Positions 21,636 to 40,351 of a stretch of 64,000 bases of DNA are shown piece after piece. Below the pieces are notes generated by a model. It had not been told where the DNA came from. It worked only from the letters and a program-made list of their open reading frames with translations, and did no database searches. Both the position numbers and the translations under genes were made by a program. The stretch comes from Semisulcospira habei (lineage: Eukaryota; Mollusca; Gastropoda; Semisulcospiridae): assembly GCA_036245525.1 (NCBI GenBank), contig BTPG01000002.1:122779224-122843223 (forward strand), written 5' to 3'. Each line of letters starts with the position of its first letter. Within the stretch, counting starts at the first letter, position 1.

Positions 21636-21835
21636 AAGTGACTGCCAAGCGTGTAATTTGCAAAGAAGTACCCAACGGAGAAAGAAACACGCTTAGAAAA
21701 GACGGGTACAACACAATTTATTAATATTTCGGGTAAATACCCTTTGTCAAAATAGACAAACAAACAAACAGAGAGATTAGCCGCTACTTATCTTCATTGG
21801 CAGAAGGAATGTGGCAACAGTTGTTCAAAAGTTGA
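21636..21835 (-). repeat. Dispersed repeat R2, inverted copy
   Basis: Reverse complement of 35,765-36,025: GTGACTGCCAAGCGTG, AAGAAGTACCCAACGGAGAA, AAACACGCTTAG, TATTTCGGGTAAATACCC. Shorter hairpin copies of the AAACACGCTTAGAAAAGAC segment lie at 38,270-38,400 and 59,275-59,375. The layout resembles 3' ends of Penelope-like or other retroelements, but no protein is present to decide. Confidence 0.7.
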
Positions 21836-21849
21836 CTAAAAGCGCAATA

Positions 21850-22103
21850 GTGAGGTTTCGTTTGAAACGAACGACTCCAAACAACGAACGAGAGCGAGAT
21901 TACGGCTTTTCAAAGCTTGTACCATACGACAGACAGAAACATCTCCAACAGGAATAGATCCTCATGAGCCCGGAGGACTCATGAGGACATATGCCTCTGG
22001 GAGATGTTTGGAGTGTTGTATATGCTTATGGTACAAGCTGGTTATCTGCCGTGATTGTCGCTCTCGTTCGTTGTTGGGAGTCGTTCGTTTTAAACTAAAC
22101 CAC
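21850..22103. mobile_element. 250-bp foldback element
   Basis: Long imperfect palindrome. Outer arms AAACGAACGACTCC and GGGAGTCGTTCGTTT with GAACGAGAGCGA and TCGCTCTCGTTC enclose GTACCATA/TATGGTAC and a central AGATCCTCATGAG...CTCATGAGGA hairpin. The central hairpin is the same motif as in the TTAA MITEs, but the outer arms differ. Confidence 0.85.
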
Positions 22104-22197
22104 ATTAATGTTTAGGACTTAACGTCTTTTATCTACACGAAGGTGATTTCAAAGGCGGGGTACCGAAAAAAGGGCCTGACAAAATTTGACCCCCCAC

Positions 22198-22262
22198 CCG
22201 GGTTCAAATCCACGACCTTACGATCGCGAGTCTGACGCTCTACCACCTGATCCAACTACCAT
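22198..22262 (-). repeat. tRNA-like SINE head fragment
   Basis: Minus strand has TCAGGTGGTAGAGC (A-box-like) and GGATTTGAACC (B-box-like, 22,201-22,211) at tRNA spacing, with a duplicated GGATCAG(G/A)TGGTAG at its start. Flanking stems do not pair as in a functional tRNA. Confidence 0.65.
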
Positions 22263-22873
22263 CTGATCCACCCCAGACCCCTCACGTCAATGAGTGCCTG
22301 TATACGTTATTATAAGGGTGTGCCAGTAAAACACGACAGATGTGAGACAGGTTTTCACGATTCAAGAATCACAACACTGGAAATCTTTGGCTTCACTCGA
22401 GAAACAAGGACACAAGCGAACATATACGCTCATGTGCACACACATACGAGTAGCAATCACACAAATAATAAACTAACGAAAATCAGTTTGATCAAAAATT
22501 TTGATATGCAACAGCCAATAAGACAACAGCAACAATAACACAAAATGTAAGCACACACAAACAAAAACAAACAAACAAACAAGCAAACAACCCATCCAGT
22601 AAACCGGCGTCCGTAAACCAGCTCCTCCACCGAAGTCCACAGTAATAATCGAAGGATTGTCTTCAACTCGGAATAACCCTAATCATGTTGCCCTCGCCTT
22701 CCTGCTCTCGGGTTGTCTTCCAATTTTTAGTGTAGCGCCCAATTACGATATCAGTGCCCAGATCAGCCACTTCCACAGCTTGCGCGTGCTGGATTTTGTG
22801 GGCAGGGGGACAGTCAACTCGCGCGCAAGGACAACTGAGGGTAACATTGGCCTGAGGACAGTTTGCTTACTGG
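22263..22873. other. No gene recognised
   Basis: Contains an (ACAAACA)n-rich stretch at 22,550-22,590. No conserved coding frame. Confidence 0.4.
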
Positions 22874-22878
22874 GGTAG
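22874..22878 (+). repeat. Putative 5-bp target-site duplication, left
   Basis: GGTAG immediately before the hAT terminal repeat; the same five bases follow the other end at 28,951-28,955. Confidence 0.6.
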
Positions 22879-23173
22879 CAGGGCCGGACCTGGGAAAAGT
22901 CGATGGGGGGGTTACAGATTCAGTATAAAGCGAAGGCGCGAAGCGCCGAGCCTTCTAGGGGGGTCCGGGGGCATGCCCCCCCGGAATTTTTTTTTTCAAG
23001 GATGCAAAATGGTGCAATCTGGTGCAATCTGAGCCTTGAAAAAGCCATTTGTGATGGTCTGGGGACTTTGAGCTTTTTGAACAATCGAACTGACAAACTC
23101 TGGGGTACAAAAATTATCACCTGCCCCTCCCTTAAAAAAAACACCCACACCCACACCCACACACACACAAACA

Positions 23174-23179
23174 TTTATT
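23174..23179 (-). terminator. Polyadenylation signal of the hAT transposase gene
   Basis: AATAAA on the minus strand about 115 bases after the transposase stop codon, preceding a CA-rich stretch. Confidence 0.55.
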
Positions 23180-23293
23180 TATCAACAGAGATGTTTTGTA
23201 TACTATTATTATTCACTACTTTTCGTTGATCGTTAACGGTATAAAGCTTTACCTTGTAGTTTATGAACATCAGGGCCCTGCTTTCACTTCAGT

Positions 23294-28283
<4,990 letters not shown>

Positions 28284-28860
28284 TTTCGAGGAGACAGCAA
28301 AAGTGAAGTGTTACCAAAGAAAATAGATCTAGATTTAAACTTCCCCCCACAAACCTTAATGACGTCAGACGTCTTTTCACTGATCTTTCTCGGAAAGACA
28401 TGCACTGAAGGAAAGCAACTCTTTTGGGTACCTGGTCGATTCAACGGAAATCCATTTCAACGATGTTTTTGGACGATTTAACGATGGTCGTTTCAACGGA
28501 TGTTCGTTACAACGAATTATCATAATTATCAACTTAGCGTCTTAATTAATCTTTCTAAAAAGTCGTTTTTGGGGGATTAGGGCTGTATCAAGGTGAAGGC
28601 GCTGGAAGAGGCTTGTGGCCAGAACAAGAAAATATGGCTGCATTTACTAATTTAGGGTTAGGGGTTGGGTTACTTGGTTGTTTCAACGGGAAAACGTTTT
28701 GGACGTTTAAACGGATCCCTTGAAATGGATTTCCGTTGAATTGTCTATAAATAACTCTTTGTGCCTTGGATCAAAAGTGACTAAAAACTGCAATGTTTTA
28801 AAAACAATTAAAAAAATATAATAAAACTTTGGAACTCCCTTTGCATAAAAAAAATTCACT

Positions 28861-28892
<32 letters not shown>

Positions 28893-28950
28893 GTTGGGAG
28901 GGGGGGTTCCGGAACCCAGGTAACCCCCCCCCCCCCCTGGGTCCGGCCCT

Positions 28951-28955
28951 GGGTA
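28951..28955 (+). repeat. Putative 5-bp target-site duplication, right
   Basis: GGTAG immediately after CCGGCCCTG; pairs with 22,874-22,878. Confidence 0.6.
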
Positions 28956-29548
28956 GTACAGAAACAGTGCGAGGAGTAAACCTTGACGACAGTCGTAAGA
29001 CCAACGCCACCGGAGTCCCTGAAATTTCAGTGAAATCCGATACGCCCTGACCCCGGGGTGAGGTCGGAAACCTCATCAGCCGATGTGAGCGCTCGTGTTT
29101 ATGTTCATGTCACTCGCGAAAATGTTCCCCTGTCAGATTATTTCAACTACACTTGACATAGATCCCCATGAACATTCACAGGCTGTCATCTCACGAGAAT
29201 CTGTGCGTTTTGCGGCCCTATTTACATCTACATTAGCTCCCCTAAATGAGTGAAATCTTGCGGTCGTATTCACATATCAAGGGCCTTCCATCTACAAGAG
29301 GCATAGATTTTCATATGCAAAAGGTTGTTGATGATCATACAGCTTCTAGCAGAGATCGACCCTGTGTTCATCCTACGGTTAAGATGTGTGGACGTCAGTA
29401 TATAGTTCTGATGTGTATGCGGTGCACGTTTCATTTCTGCAGTTGCTGGAGATATAATTTTTAAAAAATCAGCTGCGAATTTTCTTTGTGTTTTTTTTTT
29501 GGGTGATATTGTGTGTCATATTCGGATATATCGCTTAACAAGTCTTAG
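28956..29548. other. No gene recognised
   Basis: Isolated pieces of the AAGAGGCATAGATCCTCATG motif occur near 29,160 and 29,295. Possible 5' portion of the next gene, but no exon could be fixed. Confidence 0.35.
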
Positions 29549-31942
29549 ATGGTCTCCAAATTTGCGGCCGTTGTCAACTTGAACTCAGCGAAGATGTCGG
29601 CATTATCCGACCAAAGGTAAGAGACATTTTATTACTATTTTTCTTCCGCATTTCGTTCACTTCAGCCGCGGCGGCAGGCTGCCGTGATATTTTTCACTGT
29701 GTAACTGTTGTTACAAATATAACAAAAACATGGTTGAAAACATGCACTTGTGCATTAATATCCTGAAAAATATCAGTTAGTTCAAGGAGACAGTACACCC
29801 ATCGGGATATGGCTTTAGTGGACCGCTCCTCGTTAACCCCAAAATTTAACAGCACTCAGCACACACAACTACGCTTACATTTCAATGGAATGATTCAAGT
29901 GTGTCCATGTTATATGCCTCGATTGAAACGCCTGATCGATCTGACCTGCATATACCGTCCTTTCCGCAACTTATATCAACCTTAAAATTATAAGAAAGCA
30001 CATAAAACACAATATTCCAAGCAATGACGATGATTAAACAATGCCGGCGCTTACTTATGCAGGACTGATGTTTTCTTTGTAGATGCTGCCTGCGAATCTA
30101 ATTCCATCACTGAAACATCTCGGTGTCTTAGCAGAAGACGAAAATTTCTGGATACAGCTTGATCATATTTATGAAACTCTGAAACAAAGGAAACTACCCT
30201 CTGACCCTGATGTGCCGAGAAAGGACAATGTCGTTATTTATTTCAAGAAACTGACAGGAGCCAGTCGTTCGTGCGAACGAGGAAAGCTACTTGTGAACTT
30301 GTGGTCAGTCATCAAATTTTGTTTTGAAAATTCCCAAAAGTCTACTTTCTGCAAACAAGTGGCTGCTGAAGTTTCACAAAACTGTGTTGAAACTGGTCAT
30401 AAAAAGGGAGAGTTGTGTGACGGTGGTGCATCTGTTGACAAATCTGTTTTGAAACTCTATCAAGAAATATCCAAACAACCACTCCACCATGATGAAGTTG
30501 AAAGCCTTCTCTTAACTCGAGACATTGATAATTCGGAACTTCACAATCTGCATACAGAATACAAAGAGCATTTTTCTCGTATTGAGTGGGAAAGAATAAA
30601 AGATTTTGAACTACATTTTCATCATAATTTTGAAGATCACACCCAGCTTAGTTACGAAGAACTGTGTAACAGAAAATGGTGTTTTTTTGTTTTTTTTTGA
30701 AAACTGCGTATCAATTAATAAATCACAGCCTGCGCTGCAGAAATCTCTTCAAGACGTTGTCCGACGTGACACACGCCGACAGGCAGCAGCTGCTTACTTA
30801 GACGGCGTCCTTCTCGTCGGTCGGTGCCAACATCTACCAAAAGTCATCAACGAGAGCGTTGTGGAGGCGATTGGCGAAGGGAAGGAAGACTTTAACATTG
30901 TATGTGCCCCTTGTCACGTGAGTTTGTGCCGACACGATAAAGGTGTGCATATATTCATTGAAGGAAAATTCGGAAAGCAAAAAACTCTAGACTTTTTAGC
31001 CAAGGCTATAGAAATTGAGGTTTCACAGCATCATTGTGAAATTTGCAGAGAAATAAGCTTTGTTAAAAGGGGTGCTTTTGTGAAATACTGTGAGGGGGGC
31101 AACGACTTCTTGCCGAAATTCTCAGGCATTACCTATGATCAGACAATGCTCGACACAATCGTCAAGAGGAATCTGTTCAACAGCTTGGTTTGTTTTGAGA
31201 AGGAACGTGAACTAGTCACGTCCGGTCAGTTGGACCTGGAAGCATACCTACGACTAATAAAATATTTGTACTGCCCCAAGAACAACGATCCCGACAAACT
31301 GACTTTGGAAGAAGTGCGACAGCTATCCATCAAGCCACCTGGAGAGGCTACTGTACGAAACCCACAACTCTGGATGCCGCCGGAGTCAGCTTTGCGGCAC
31401 CTTGGACAGCTTGTAAATCTACAGATAGAATATCTGTTTACAGCAGGCGATCATGCTGCAAAGCTGCCTGATTTCATGAAATATCAGTGTTTCGTGAACT
31501 GAGACGGTAAAGGCAATGTCAAGTACAACTTCGGCCCTGAAAGTCATGCCAGCGACCTGGACACATTGCTAAACATTCCAACAGAAGAGCTGGCAGCTAG
31601 GATTGCGCAGTCACGAAAAAGGCCGAGGACACACACGAACACTCCTGCCAGACGAAAAAAAGGGCCACGACTAACATCCACACCTAGGTAATCATTCTTG
31701 CGTGCGTGCGTGTAGTATCTTTTGTATACAGTTTATCGTTATCTTTTACATTTATCCGTTTTGAGATGTGTTCATAACGACAGATTTTGGGTATTTAGAT
31801 AAAAATTATTTTCATTTTTTTTCGTTCACATTTCAAAATATAAATAGTACAAAAATGATTTCTTTTCAATTTTTTCAGAAAACAAAGACCTCTGGCACAC
31901 AGTAGTGACGAAGACATGCAGCCGCCGGTATCGCCGGTATGA
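29549..31942 (+). pseudogene. Unrecognised three-exon gene with a frameshift and a stop
   Basis: Exons 29,549-29,616 (CGRC motif), 30,083-31,687 and 31,879-31,942 join in frame across GT-AG introns. The large exon reads from MLPANLIPSLKHLGVL, is shifted by one base in a T-run at about 30,681-30,700, continues with SLQDVVRRDTRRQ, RCQHLPKV, FNIVCAPCHVSLC, EICREISFVKRG and CEGGNDFLPKFSGITYDQ, meets TGA at 31,500, and continues in the same frame with DGKGNVKYNFGPES, a basic KRPRTH...ARRKKGPR stretch and a short acidic last exon ending PPVSPV. I do not recognise the family. The GGNDFLPKFSGIT segment is reminiscent of the helix-hairpin region of FEN1/XPG or other PIN-fold nucleases, and the W-less CFVN-stop-DGKG suggests a former Trp codon; both are weak inferences. 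The 5' exon has an unconvincing polypyrimidine tract and the true start may lie further upstream. Either a recent pseudogene or a gene with two sequence errors. Confidence 0.55.
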
Positions 31943-34119
31943 CCCTCTCCAGCCTTGCCAGTCAAGGTACTAAATACATTAAAAACTTAGTTCTCCTTCA
32001 CTTACAGTACCAATGAATTAATTGAATGAAACCAGTTACTGTTAGTACACAGCTCTCTGTCTGCCTGTTTGTCTGTAAACTATGTCGGCTGTATTATTTC
32101 TGCCCAATCACACAAACACATGCCTCAAGATAGCAACAGAATGTGGGCCCATTGACATTTTCTTCCATTCGACTTTCACTGAATGTAATTATTATTTGTA
32201 CCTTTTTTTCAGGGACGCCAGTTACGACCGCCGAGGCAGGATTTCCACAAAAAGGCACAGTAATTTCAATAAGTCATGCTCGTGACAACAAGCCTTCCAG
32301 ACCCTTGCCAAGTTGACCAAACCAGTGCAGAGTTCATCCTCTAACCCTCATTCCAGAGAGAGTGGTTCACACATGGGCGTTTGGGTCCTACTAATAGAAT
32401 GATGCGTGTTTTTTTTGTGTTTTGTTTTTTGTTTGTTTTAAAATATTATTACTCATAGTGTACAGGCGCATGTTCATGTGAAAGAAAAAAACAACAGCAA
32501 CATTGTATCTACGTAACGAGCGCATTTCAGTGGAATTAGAATTCGCCGGTTCGGCGTGGGAACTCACAATTCAGTCTAGCAGGATATTGCTGGAGTGATT
32601 GGATGTAGCACACATTAACTGTAATATTACGATCTGAAATATACACACTTAAATGACAGTGCAGTGACGTGTGCTAAGCCTAATGGCGGGCTTACGAACA
32701 ACAAAGTGAAGTCCGCTGTAGACAAACACTGCCGAACACAACTCAATATGTGTGAACTAGTGTAAGTGTGTGTATTCGCCATGTACATTAATATACATTA
32801 GCGTTAAACATTTCCATATTTTATTTTGTTTGTTTAATTCCGTTGTTTCCTGTTCAGTGTGTGTTTGGTTTTACTTTGAAAATGCGTATATTGATATGAG
32901 TGATGCCGGCTGTGACCCCGAACTTGTGGCAAAAATGTCAGTCTGCGCCCTTTCTGCGCTGGAACATGGACAGCGGTTATAGACAATCCGTTCAATCGTG
33001 CCGACTGTCGCAGCTTGAGTCAGAAACTGAAGTAAATATGACCCATGTTAGAACTGTGTCAGTTTACACAACTGACATTGATTCTAATGCATTGTTTTCA
33101 AATTCAGATTACACATTAGTATCTTATTCATTTAGTAGTTCACACAATTGCCCAAGACATTGCCTCTACTACATACATAAAACCAAATTATAAATGTACT
33201 ATTTCTGTGCTGTAATGCAAAGACGAACATGTTCGCGGTGGTATTCCTGTGCGTCTTAGCAATGGATCATTGACATCTGCTAGATATTTAGTTAGGTGGA
33301 TAGTTGATCAACGAATTGTTCAGTCTGTTATAGTTGTGTTCTACTTCTAGTAACTCGTTTTGCTAAGTAACTGTTTATATCTTGTTTTTCTTCCTGCTAA
33401 AAACATTCATTCTGCCTTTTCTATCAATTGACACAAACATTGTTTTCATAAAGTTACACTGACTGAGTGACTATGTGGTGTTCAACTATCCAGTGGCCCA
33501 TATTCCTTGAGAGTGGCGAGGAGAACTTTAGGCGCGGGCCGGGAAGGAGGAGGGGGGGGGGGGGGAGAGGTGGGGTGGCGTTTTAACGGGGAGGCCGTTC
33601 AGTTATATAGTTATATTTTCTAGCGTATTTCATGTTTCTGTTTTTTGTTTGTTTTTACTATTTTTTTCCGTTCACAACAGCGTATTTTCATGTCATGTTC
33701 TGTACATTTCATGCCAGAACAGCCGTTTGTTCTCTTCAATTTGGATATTAAAACATGAGATGATTGATATGGTGATTCGATCAAACGTCACGACCGAGTC
33801 ACTACTTTGGCAATAACATGCAATATCTGATGTTGTTACTAAGTGGCCAGAGTACAATAACTGTTTTCCTCCTCATTGTTTACGTGTGTGTGCAACTTTA
33901 ATAAATTACAATATTAAATATATTCAGCTGTGAGATCTGTAATCGATCATGAGGGGGATGGAAGGTGCCAGTTTGTTCTTGTAAGGTTTATGTGATAGTT
34001 GTCAGTATTAGTATAGTTGTCAGTATTAGTATAGTTTCTAAATTTGGCGTGCATGGGTGCCTGTGTGTATGTGTGTGTATGTCCGTCTTGTCCATTTTTT
34101 TTTCACTTTACTTGATATA
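31943..34119. other. No gene recognised
   Basis: AT-rich. Contains a G-rich block (33,548-33,580). Short frames near 32,080-32,285 and 32,770-33,193 lack recognisable features. Confidence 0.4.
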
Positions 34120-35106
34120 TATACCCTGTTGAGCTGCTTTGTGGCGTTCCACAGGGGTCGGTCTTGGGGCCTGTTCTTTTTTACTTTGTTTACACAGCCC
34201 CTGTCGCATGTCATTGAGCGTCACTTTGTTTCTTATCATTTATATGCAGATGATACAGAATTGTACAAACACTCCCTTCGTGAACATGTTGATCAGATGG
34301 TGCAGTCTTTGGAGGCTTGTATTTGTGATGTTCAGAAGTGGACCACACAGAACAAGCTCCAGCTGAACAGTGACAAAACTGAGTCCCTCCGAATGACCTG
34401 CTCCTCTACGTGCAGTGCTGCTGATCTTCCTGAGTCAATGATGGTGGGCGAGAGTGCCATCTCCTTTTCTAGCTCGGCCCGTAATTTGGGTGTCATTTTT
34501 GACAAGCTGACAATGAAGGAACAAGTGAAGAAAGTCTGCCAGCTTGCCTTCATTGAACTCAGAAGGATCAGCACTGTTCGACATCTGCTAACTGTTGAAG
34601 TTACCAAAACACTTGTTACCTCCCTTGTGCTGTCCCGAATAGACTATTGCAATTCTCTTTTGTCCGGTGTTCCGCAAAATCTTCTTGATCAAATCCAGAG
34701 AGTCATGAACTGTGCTGCACGTCTGATTTTTCGTGTACCGAAACGTGAACACATTATGCCTCTACTAGCTGATTTGCACTGGCTGCCAGTTTCATACAGA
34801 ATTCTGTGTTATTTGTTTCAACATCATCTCTGGTTCTGCCCCTCCTTACTTATCTGATCTTGTCCAGCTGTATACACCGTCCCGCTCACTACGCTCTGCC
34901 GCTTCAGACACTCGTGTTTTCCGTATCCCTAGACGTAATAAGGTCACTCAAGGTCATCGTGCATTTTCGTATTTTGGTCCCATTACATGGAACGCTCTCC
35001 CAGCTGATGTGCGTCACTCGTCATCTCTTTCCATTTTCAAATCCAAGCTTAAAACTCACCTTTTTTCTGTTGCATATACGTAAGACCATTTTGTCTGCAG
35101 GCTCAT

Positions 35107-35200
<94 letters not shown>

Positions 35201-35365
35201 TTTTCTGCTCCTTGTAAATCAATGTATTTTTGTTGTTGTTGTAATGTTTTTGTTTGTTGTTGTTGTAATGTATGTGCTTGTTTTTTGTATTTTGCTTCAC
35301 TGTTTCATTACTGTGATTGTAAAGCGCCTAGAGCACCTTGGTGATTAGGCGCTATACAAATTACC

Positions 35366-35412
<47 letters not shown>

Positions 35413-35420
35413 AAATTACC

Positions 35421-35463
<43 letters not shown>
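34120..35463 (+). mobile_element. 5'-truncated LINE: reverse transcriptase C-terminal half and 3' end
   Basis: Starts within the RT domain: LLCGVPQGSVLGPVLF (34,131-34,180), a frame change, then SYHLYADDTELYKHS (active site YADD, about 34,225-34,275), NKLQLNSDKTE, LGVIFD, RIDYCNSLLSGVPQ, RVMNCAARLIF and PVSYRI. After another frame change near 34,830 the C-terminus continues (APPYLSDL, RVFRIPRR, WNALPADVRHS, FKSKLKTHLF) to about 35,081. The 3' UTR carries a (TG)n tract at 35,107-35,198 and ends AAAGCGCCTAGAGC, GGCGCTATACAAATTACC and two (ATT)n runs. Motifs fit the CR1/Jockey group. The endonuclease is missing, so the copy cannot be autonomous. Confidence 0.85.
35107..35198. repeat. (TG)n microsatellite in LINE 3' UTR
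   Basis: Pure TG tract just after the RT reading frame of the truncated LINE. Confidence 0.95.
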
Positions 35464-35465
<2 letters not shown>

Positions 35466-35764
35466 GCTCCCGTCCAGACTGAAATTACCCCTTCCTGGGA
35501 TAAATTAAGTTTTTTTTACTTGATTTTGAACTTCGTTGGCTATTTTATCCTTTTTAATTGTGATCGATATCGTAATTATATTGTATGGCTGAGCCGCTTG
35601 AAATTACTGAATCCAATCGCTTTACTGAATCAATACTGAATAACACCCTCAACTTTAGGATGCAAACGAGGCCAATCTATGTAAAAATTCAAAAAGAGCA
35701 CTTTGATTCGGCAGCAGCCTTTACAACATGTATGGGCTCATGAAGATCTATGCTTCTTGTGGAT

Positions 35765-36025
35765 GCAAAGAAGTACCCAACGGAGAAAGAAACACGCTTA
35801 GATCAGTCGCTACTTATCTTCATTCGCAGAAGGAATGTGGCAGAGTTGCCACACTTCCTTCTGTGCATGAAGATAAGTAGCGACCGAACTCTCTGTTTGT
35901 TTGTCTATTTTGACAAAGGGTATTTACCCGAAATATTAATAAATTGTGTTGTAACCGTCTTTTCTAAGCGTTTTTCTTTCTCCGTTGGGTACTTCTTTGC
36001 ATTTTACACGCTTGGCAGTCACTTT
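35765..36025 (+). repeat. Dispersed repeat R2, direct copy with hairpin
   Basis: Inverted relative to 21,636-21,835. The first part (35,800-35,885) is an imperfect palindrome: GTCGCTACTTATCTTCATTC and GAAGATAAGTAGCGAC. It is followed by GACAAAGGGTATTTACCCGA and AATAAATTGTGTTGTAACCG. Confidence 0.75.
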
Positions 36026-36614
36026 TGTGGTCTGGATTTCTTGTGGATGGAAAGCCCTGGATACGCAAATAAGTCCTCAGTGGCTTACTCATCCGAGGGA
36101 TCTAATAAGGATGTAAAGTGAGTCTGCAAAATGCACAGATTCCCATGAGCCGATTCAATATCCGGGGGTTCAAAGTGATCTATGTCAACTGCAGTTGTAC
36201 TGGTCTGATTTAGCTATTAGACACTGTTGCCAGCTAAAATGAAGAGAGGAGCGCCGGCCGGTAACGGCTTAACAAAACAAACACGAGGCAGCGCTGGGGC
36301 TGATGACAGATAGCGTGACCCTCACCCACCTGACTTACCACAACCCTCCCCCTCCCCTTGGCGATGGTCCTATTACTGAATATGTTGCGTGATAAATGTT
36401 TCAGCCAGCACGGCAACTTCTCTAACGCCGGCATGAGCTTTGCCCCATTTCCCTGCGCCGGCCTATAGCCTACACGTGGATAAATGTTGACTATCCTGTC
36501 CTTACCATGCCTTATAATCCCTCTCGATAGCTTACCACGCGACCCACGCGATCTGATAGCCTGTCAACATTCCAACAGCCGTGTAAAAAAACAAAAAACA
36601 ACAAGTGAAAAGAA
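36026..36614. other. No gene recognised
   Basis: No conserved frame or repeat boundary found. Confidence 0.4.
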
Positions 36615-38075
<1,461 letters not shown>

Positions 38076-38269
38076 GTTTCTGAATCCTCTCATCTACTCC
38101 ATCCGCGAATCAGTCAATCAGCAGAGCCCCGTGCGTCACATGTCCCTGTTGACCGGTCATTGTACAAAATGACTGCCGAAAAGGCCCTGCCGCTTGTAAC
38201 TTTGCTTTTGGATAGGCCGCGTTACATGCGTGCTCAGAAATCGAATTCAACCAGTATCTACAGAATAAC

Positions 38270-38400
38270 AAAACGAAGACAGAAACACGCTTAGAAAAGA
38301 CAGTTACAACACAACTTGATTGTGTTGTAAATGTCTTTTCAAGTAAGCGTGTTTCTTTCTTCGTTGGGATATTTTTCTGAATTTTACACGCCGGCTTGGC
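38270..38400. repeat. R2-related hairpin
   Basis: AAACACGCTTAGAAAAGACA with GTTACAACACAA pairs with TTGTGTTGTAA and GTCTTTTC...AAGCGTGTTT; arms about 40 bases. Similar to 59,275-59,375. Confidence 0.8.
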
Positions 38401-38429
38401 AGTCACCTTTTTTTTAGTCTGGAGCCAGT

Positions 38430-40085
38430 ATGTAGGCTTATGCCAAATGATGTTCTATATGACTGTAATGATAATAAGATAAGATATAAACCATCGACGT
38501 GTACATGCTTACTGTTACGCCTATCACCCCTCCCAGGGTATAGGCCGTCGACGAGAGACCTCCAGCGACTCCTGTCATGTGCTTCTCCTTTGATTTTACA
38601 CCAGGTGGTTCCCAGTCTCTTGATGTCTGTTTGGAGGTCTCGACGCCAGGTGTTTCTCGGCCTGCTTCTTTTCCTCTTTCCCTGGGGGTTCCATGACAAT
38701 GCCTGCCTAGTGATACTGGAAACTGGCTTTCTCAGACTGTGACTAATCCATCCTCAACTTCTTCGCCCAATTCCATTCTCTGTTGTTATCTCCCAGAGTC
38801 TGATGTTGCTGATCTTCTCTGGCCAGTGGATTTTCAAGATTCTTCTAAGATAACTGTTTATGAAGGTATGTACTCTGTTGATTGTGGTTTTTGTCAACCT
38901 CCAAATCTCTGCTCCATATTATAGGAGAACTGCTTTTACGTTTGAGTTGAAAATCCGGACTTTGGTGTGTTGTGACAGCTCTCTGGAACTCCACACTTTT
39001 TATCAACTGGAGAAAGGCTGCTCTTGCTTTACCGATTCGTGCTCTGACATCTGCATCAGTGTCACCCTTTTTGTCGATGATGCTCCCGAGATAGGTAAAG
39101 GATTCCACCTCCTCCAACGGGGTGCCAGCAAGCAAGACTGGTTGTTCCCTGGTTGCGTTCAGCCTTATTGTCTTCGTTTCTGCTTGTGAATGGTGAGGCC
39201 CACTTGGGACGAGATGTCAGCAAGCGTCGTGGTCTTGTCCTGCATTTGTTGACGAGTATGGGACAGTAAAGCCAAGTCGTTTGCAAAATCGAGGTCGTTA
39301 AGCTGTGTCCACGGTGTCCACTGTATTCCGCTTCTTCTCTGCTCCGTGGTCCTCTTCATGACCCAGTCTATGGTCAGTAGGAAGAGAAACGGAGACAGCA
39401 AACACCCCTGCCTGACGCCGGTTCTGACCTGGAGCTCCCTGGTGAACTGCCCTTCGTGGATCACGCGACATGTCATGCCATCGTAGCTGCACTTGATCAG
39501 GCAGACGAGCTTTGTCTCTCGGTCCACGCTGTCAAATGCTTTCTCGTAATCCACAAAGTTGACGTACAGCGGGGAGCTCCACTCCCGGCCACAGACTGTT
39601 CCACGATGATGCGGAGAGTGGCGATCTGGTCTGTACATGATCGTTTTTTTCCTGAATCCTGCTTGCTGGTCAGTCTCTCAGCTGGGGGTCGACGGAGCTC
39701 TTCATTCTCTCCAGGTTGATCCTGTTGAAGACCTTTCCTGGTACCGACAGCAAGGTGATTCCTCTGTAGTTGGAACACTTAATAAGGTCGCCTTTCTTGG
39801 GAAGCTTGATTAGGTACCCCTCCTTCCAGTCAGTCGGCATCACGTCTTCCTCCCAGATTTTTCAAAACAGTGGGTACAGCAGCTCTACTGTTGTCTCTAG
39901 GTCTGCTTTCAGAGCCTCCGCTGGGATGCCATCTATGCCTGCTGCTTTGCCGTTCTTTAAAAATGTCACTGCCCTTCTGATCTCTTCCCGGCTGGGTCTG
40001 TCACAGCTGATGGGTAGGTCAGTCTCTGCTGGCTGAATGTCTGGGGGGTCGGGCGGGTTGGTCTGTATCGACGTGTTCGGTCACA
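38430..40085 (-). mobile_element. Degraded RTE-like LINE
   Basis: Minus strand, N- to C-terminal: SREEIRRAVTFLKNGKAAGI near 40,000-39,940; EELRRPPAERLTSKQ near 39,690; VDYEKAFDSVDRE near 39,555; GVRQGCLLSPFLFLLTIDWV near 39,420; LDFANDLALLSHTRQQM near 39,300-39,250; EVESFTYLGSIIDKKGDTDA near 39,110-39,050; and a C-terminal RSRPRNTWRRDL...RSLVDGLYPGRGDRR near 38,660-38,530. The order and motifs are those of an RTE-type reverse transcriptase. The active site reads FAND instead of FADD, several frame changes occur, and the endonuclease is missing, so it is dead and 5'-truncated. Confidence 0.8.
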
Positions 40086-40351
40086 GTGAAAACTCTCGGG
40101 CACATCAGATGTTTTCCTTCAAGTTCATCCACCTGTGTGATCGCCTAGAGTGACCCAGTGTGCGCGTGTTTCACGTGAGCGTGCGTGTTGGGTTCAGTTC
40201 GTGGCGCTTTTATTCGCAGAATTGGGTTAAGCGCCTACATAATGACCGGTCTAACATGTATTATATTATTATCATTATTATTATTGTTATTAGTTTACTT
40301 TCTTCACCGGGTAAAATCCTTTTTCAAAGTGGTCTGGTCATTTTTTGGACA

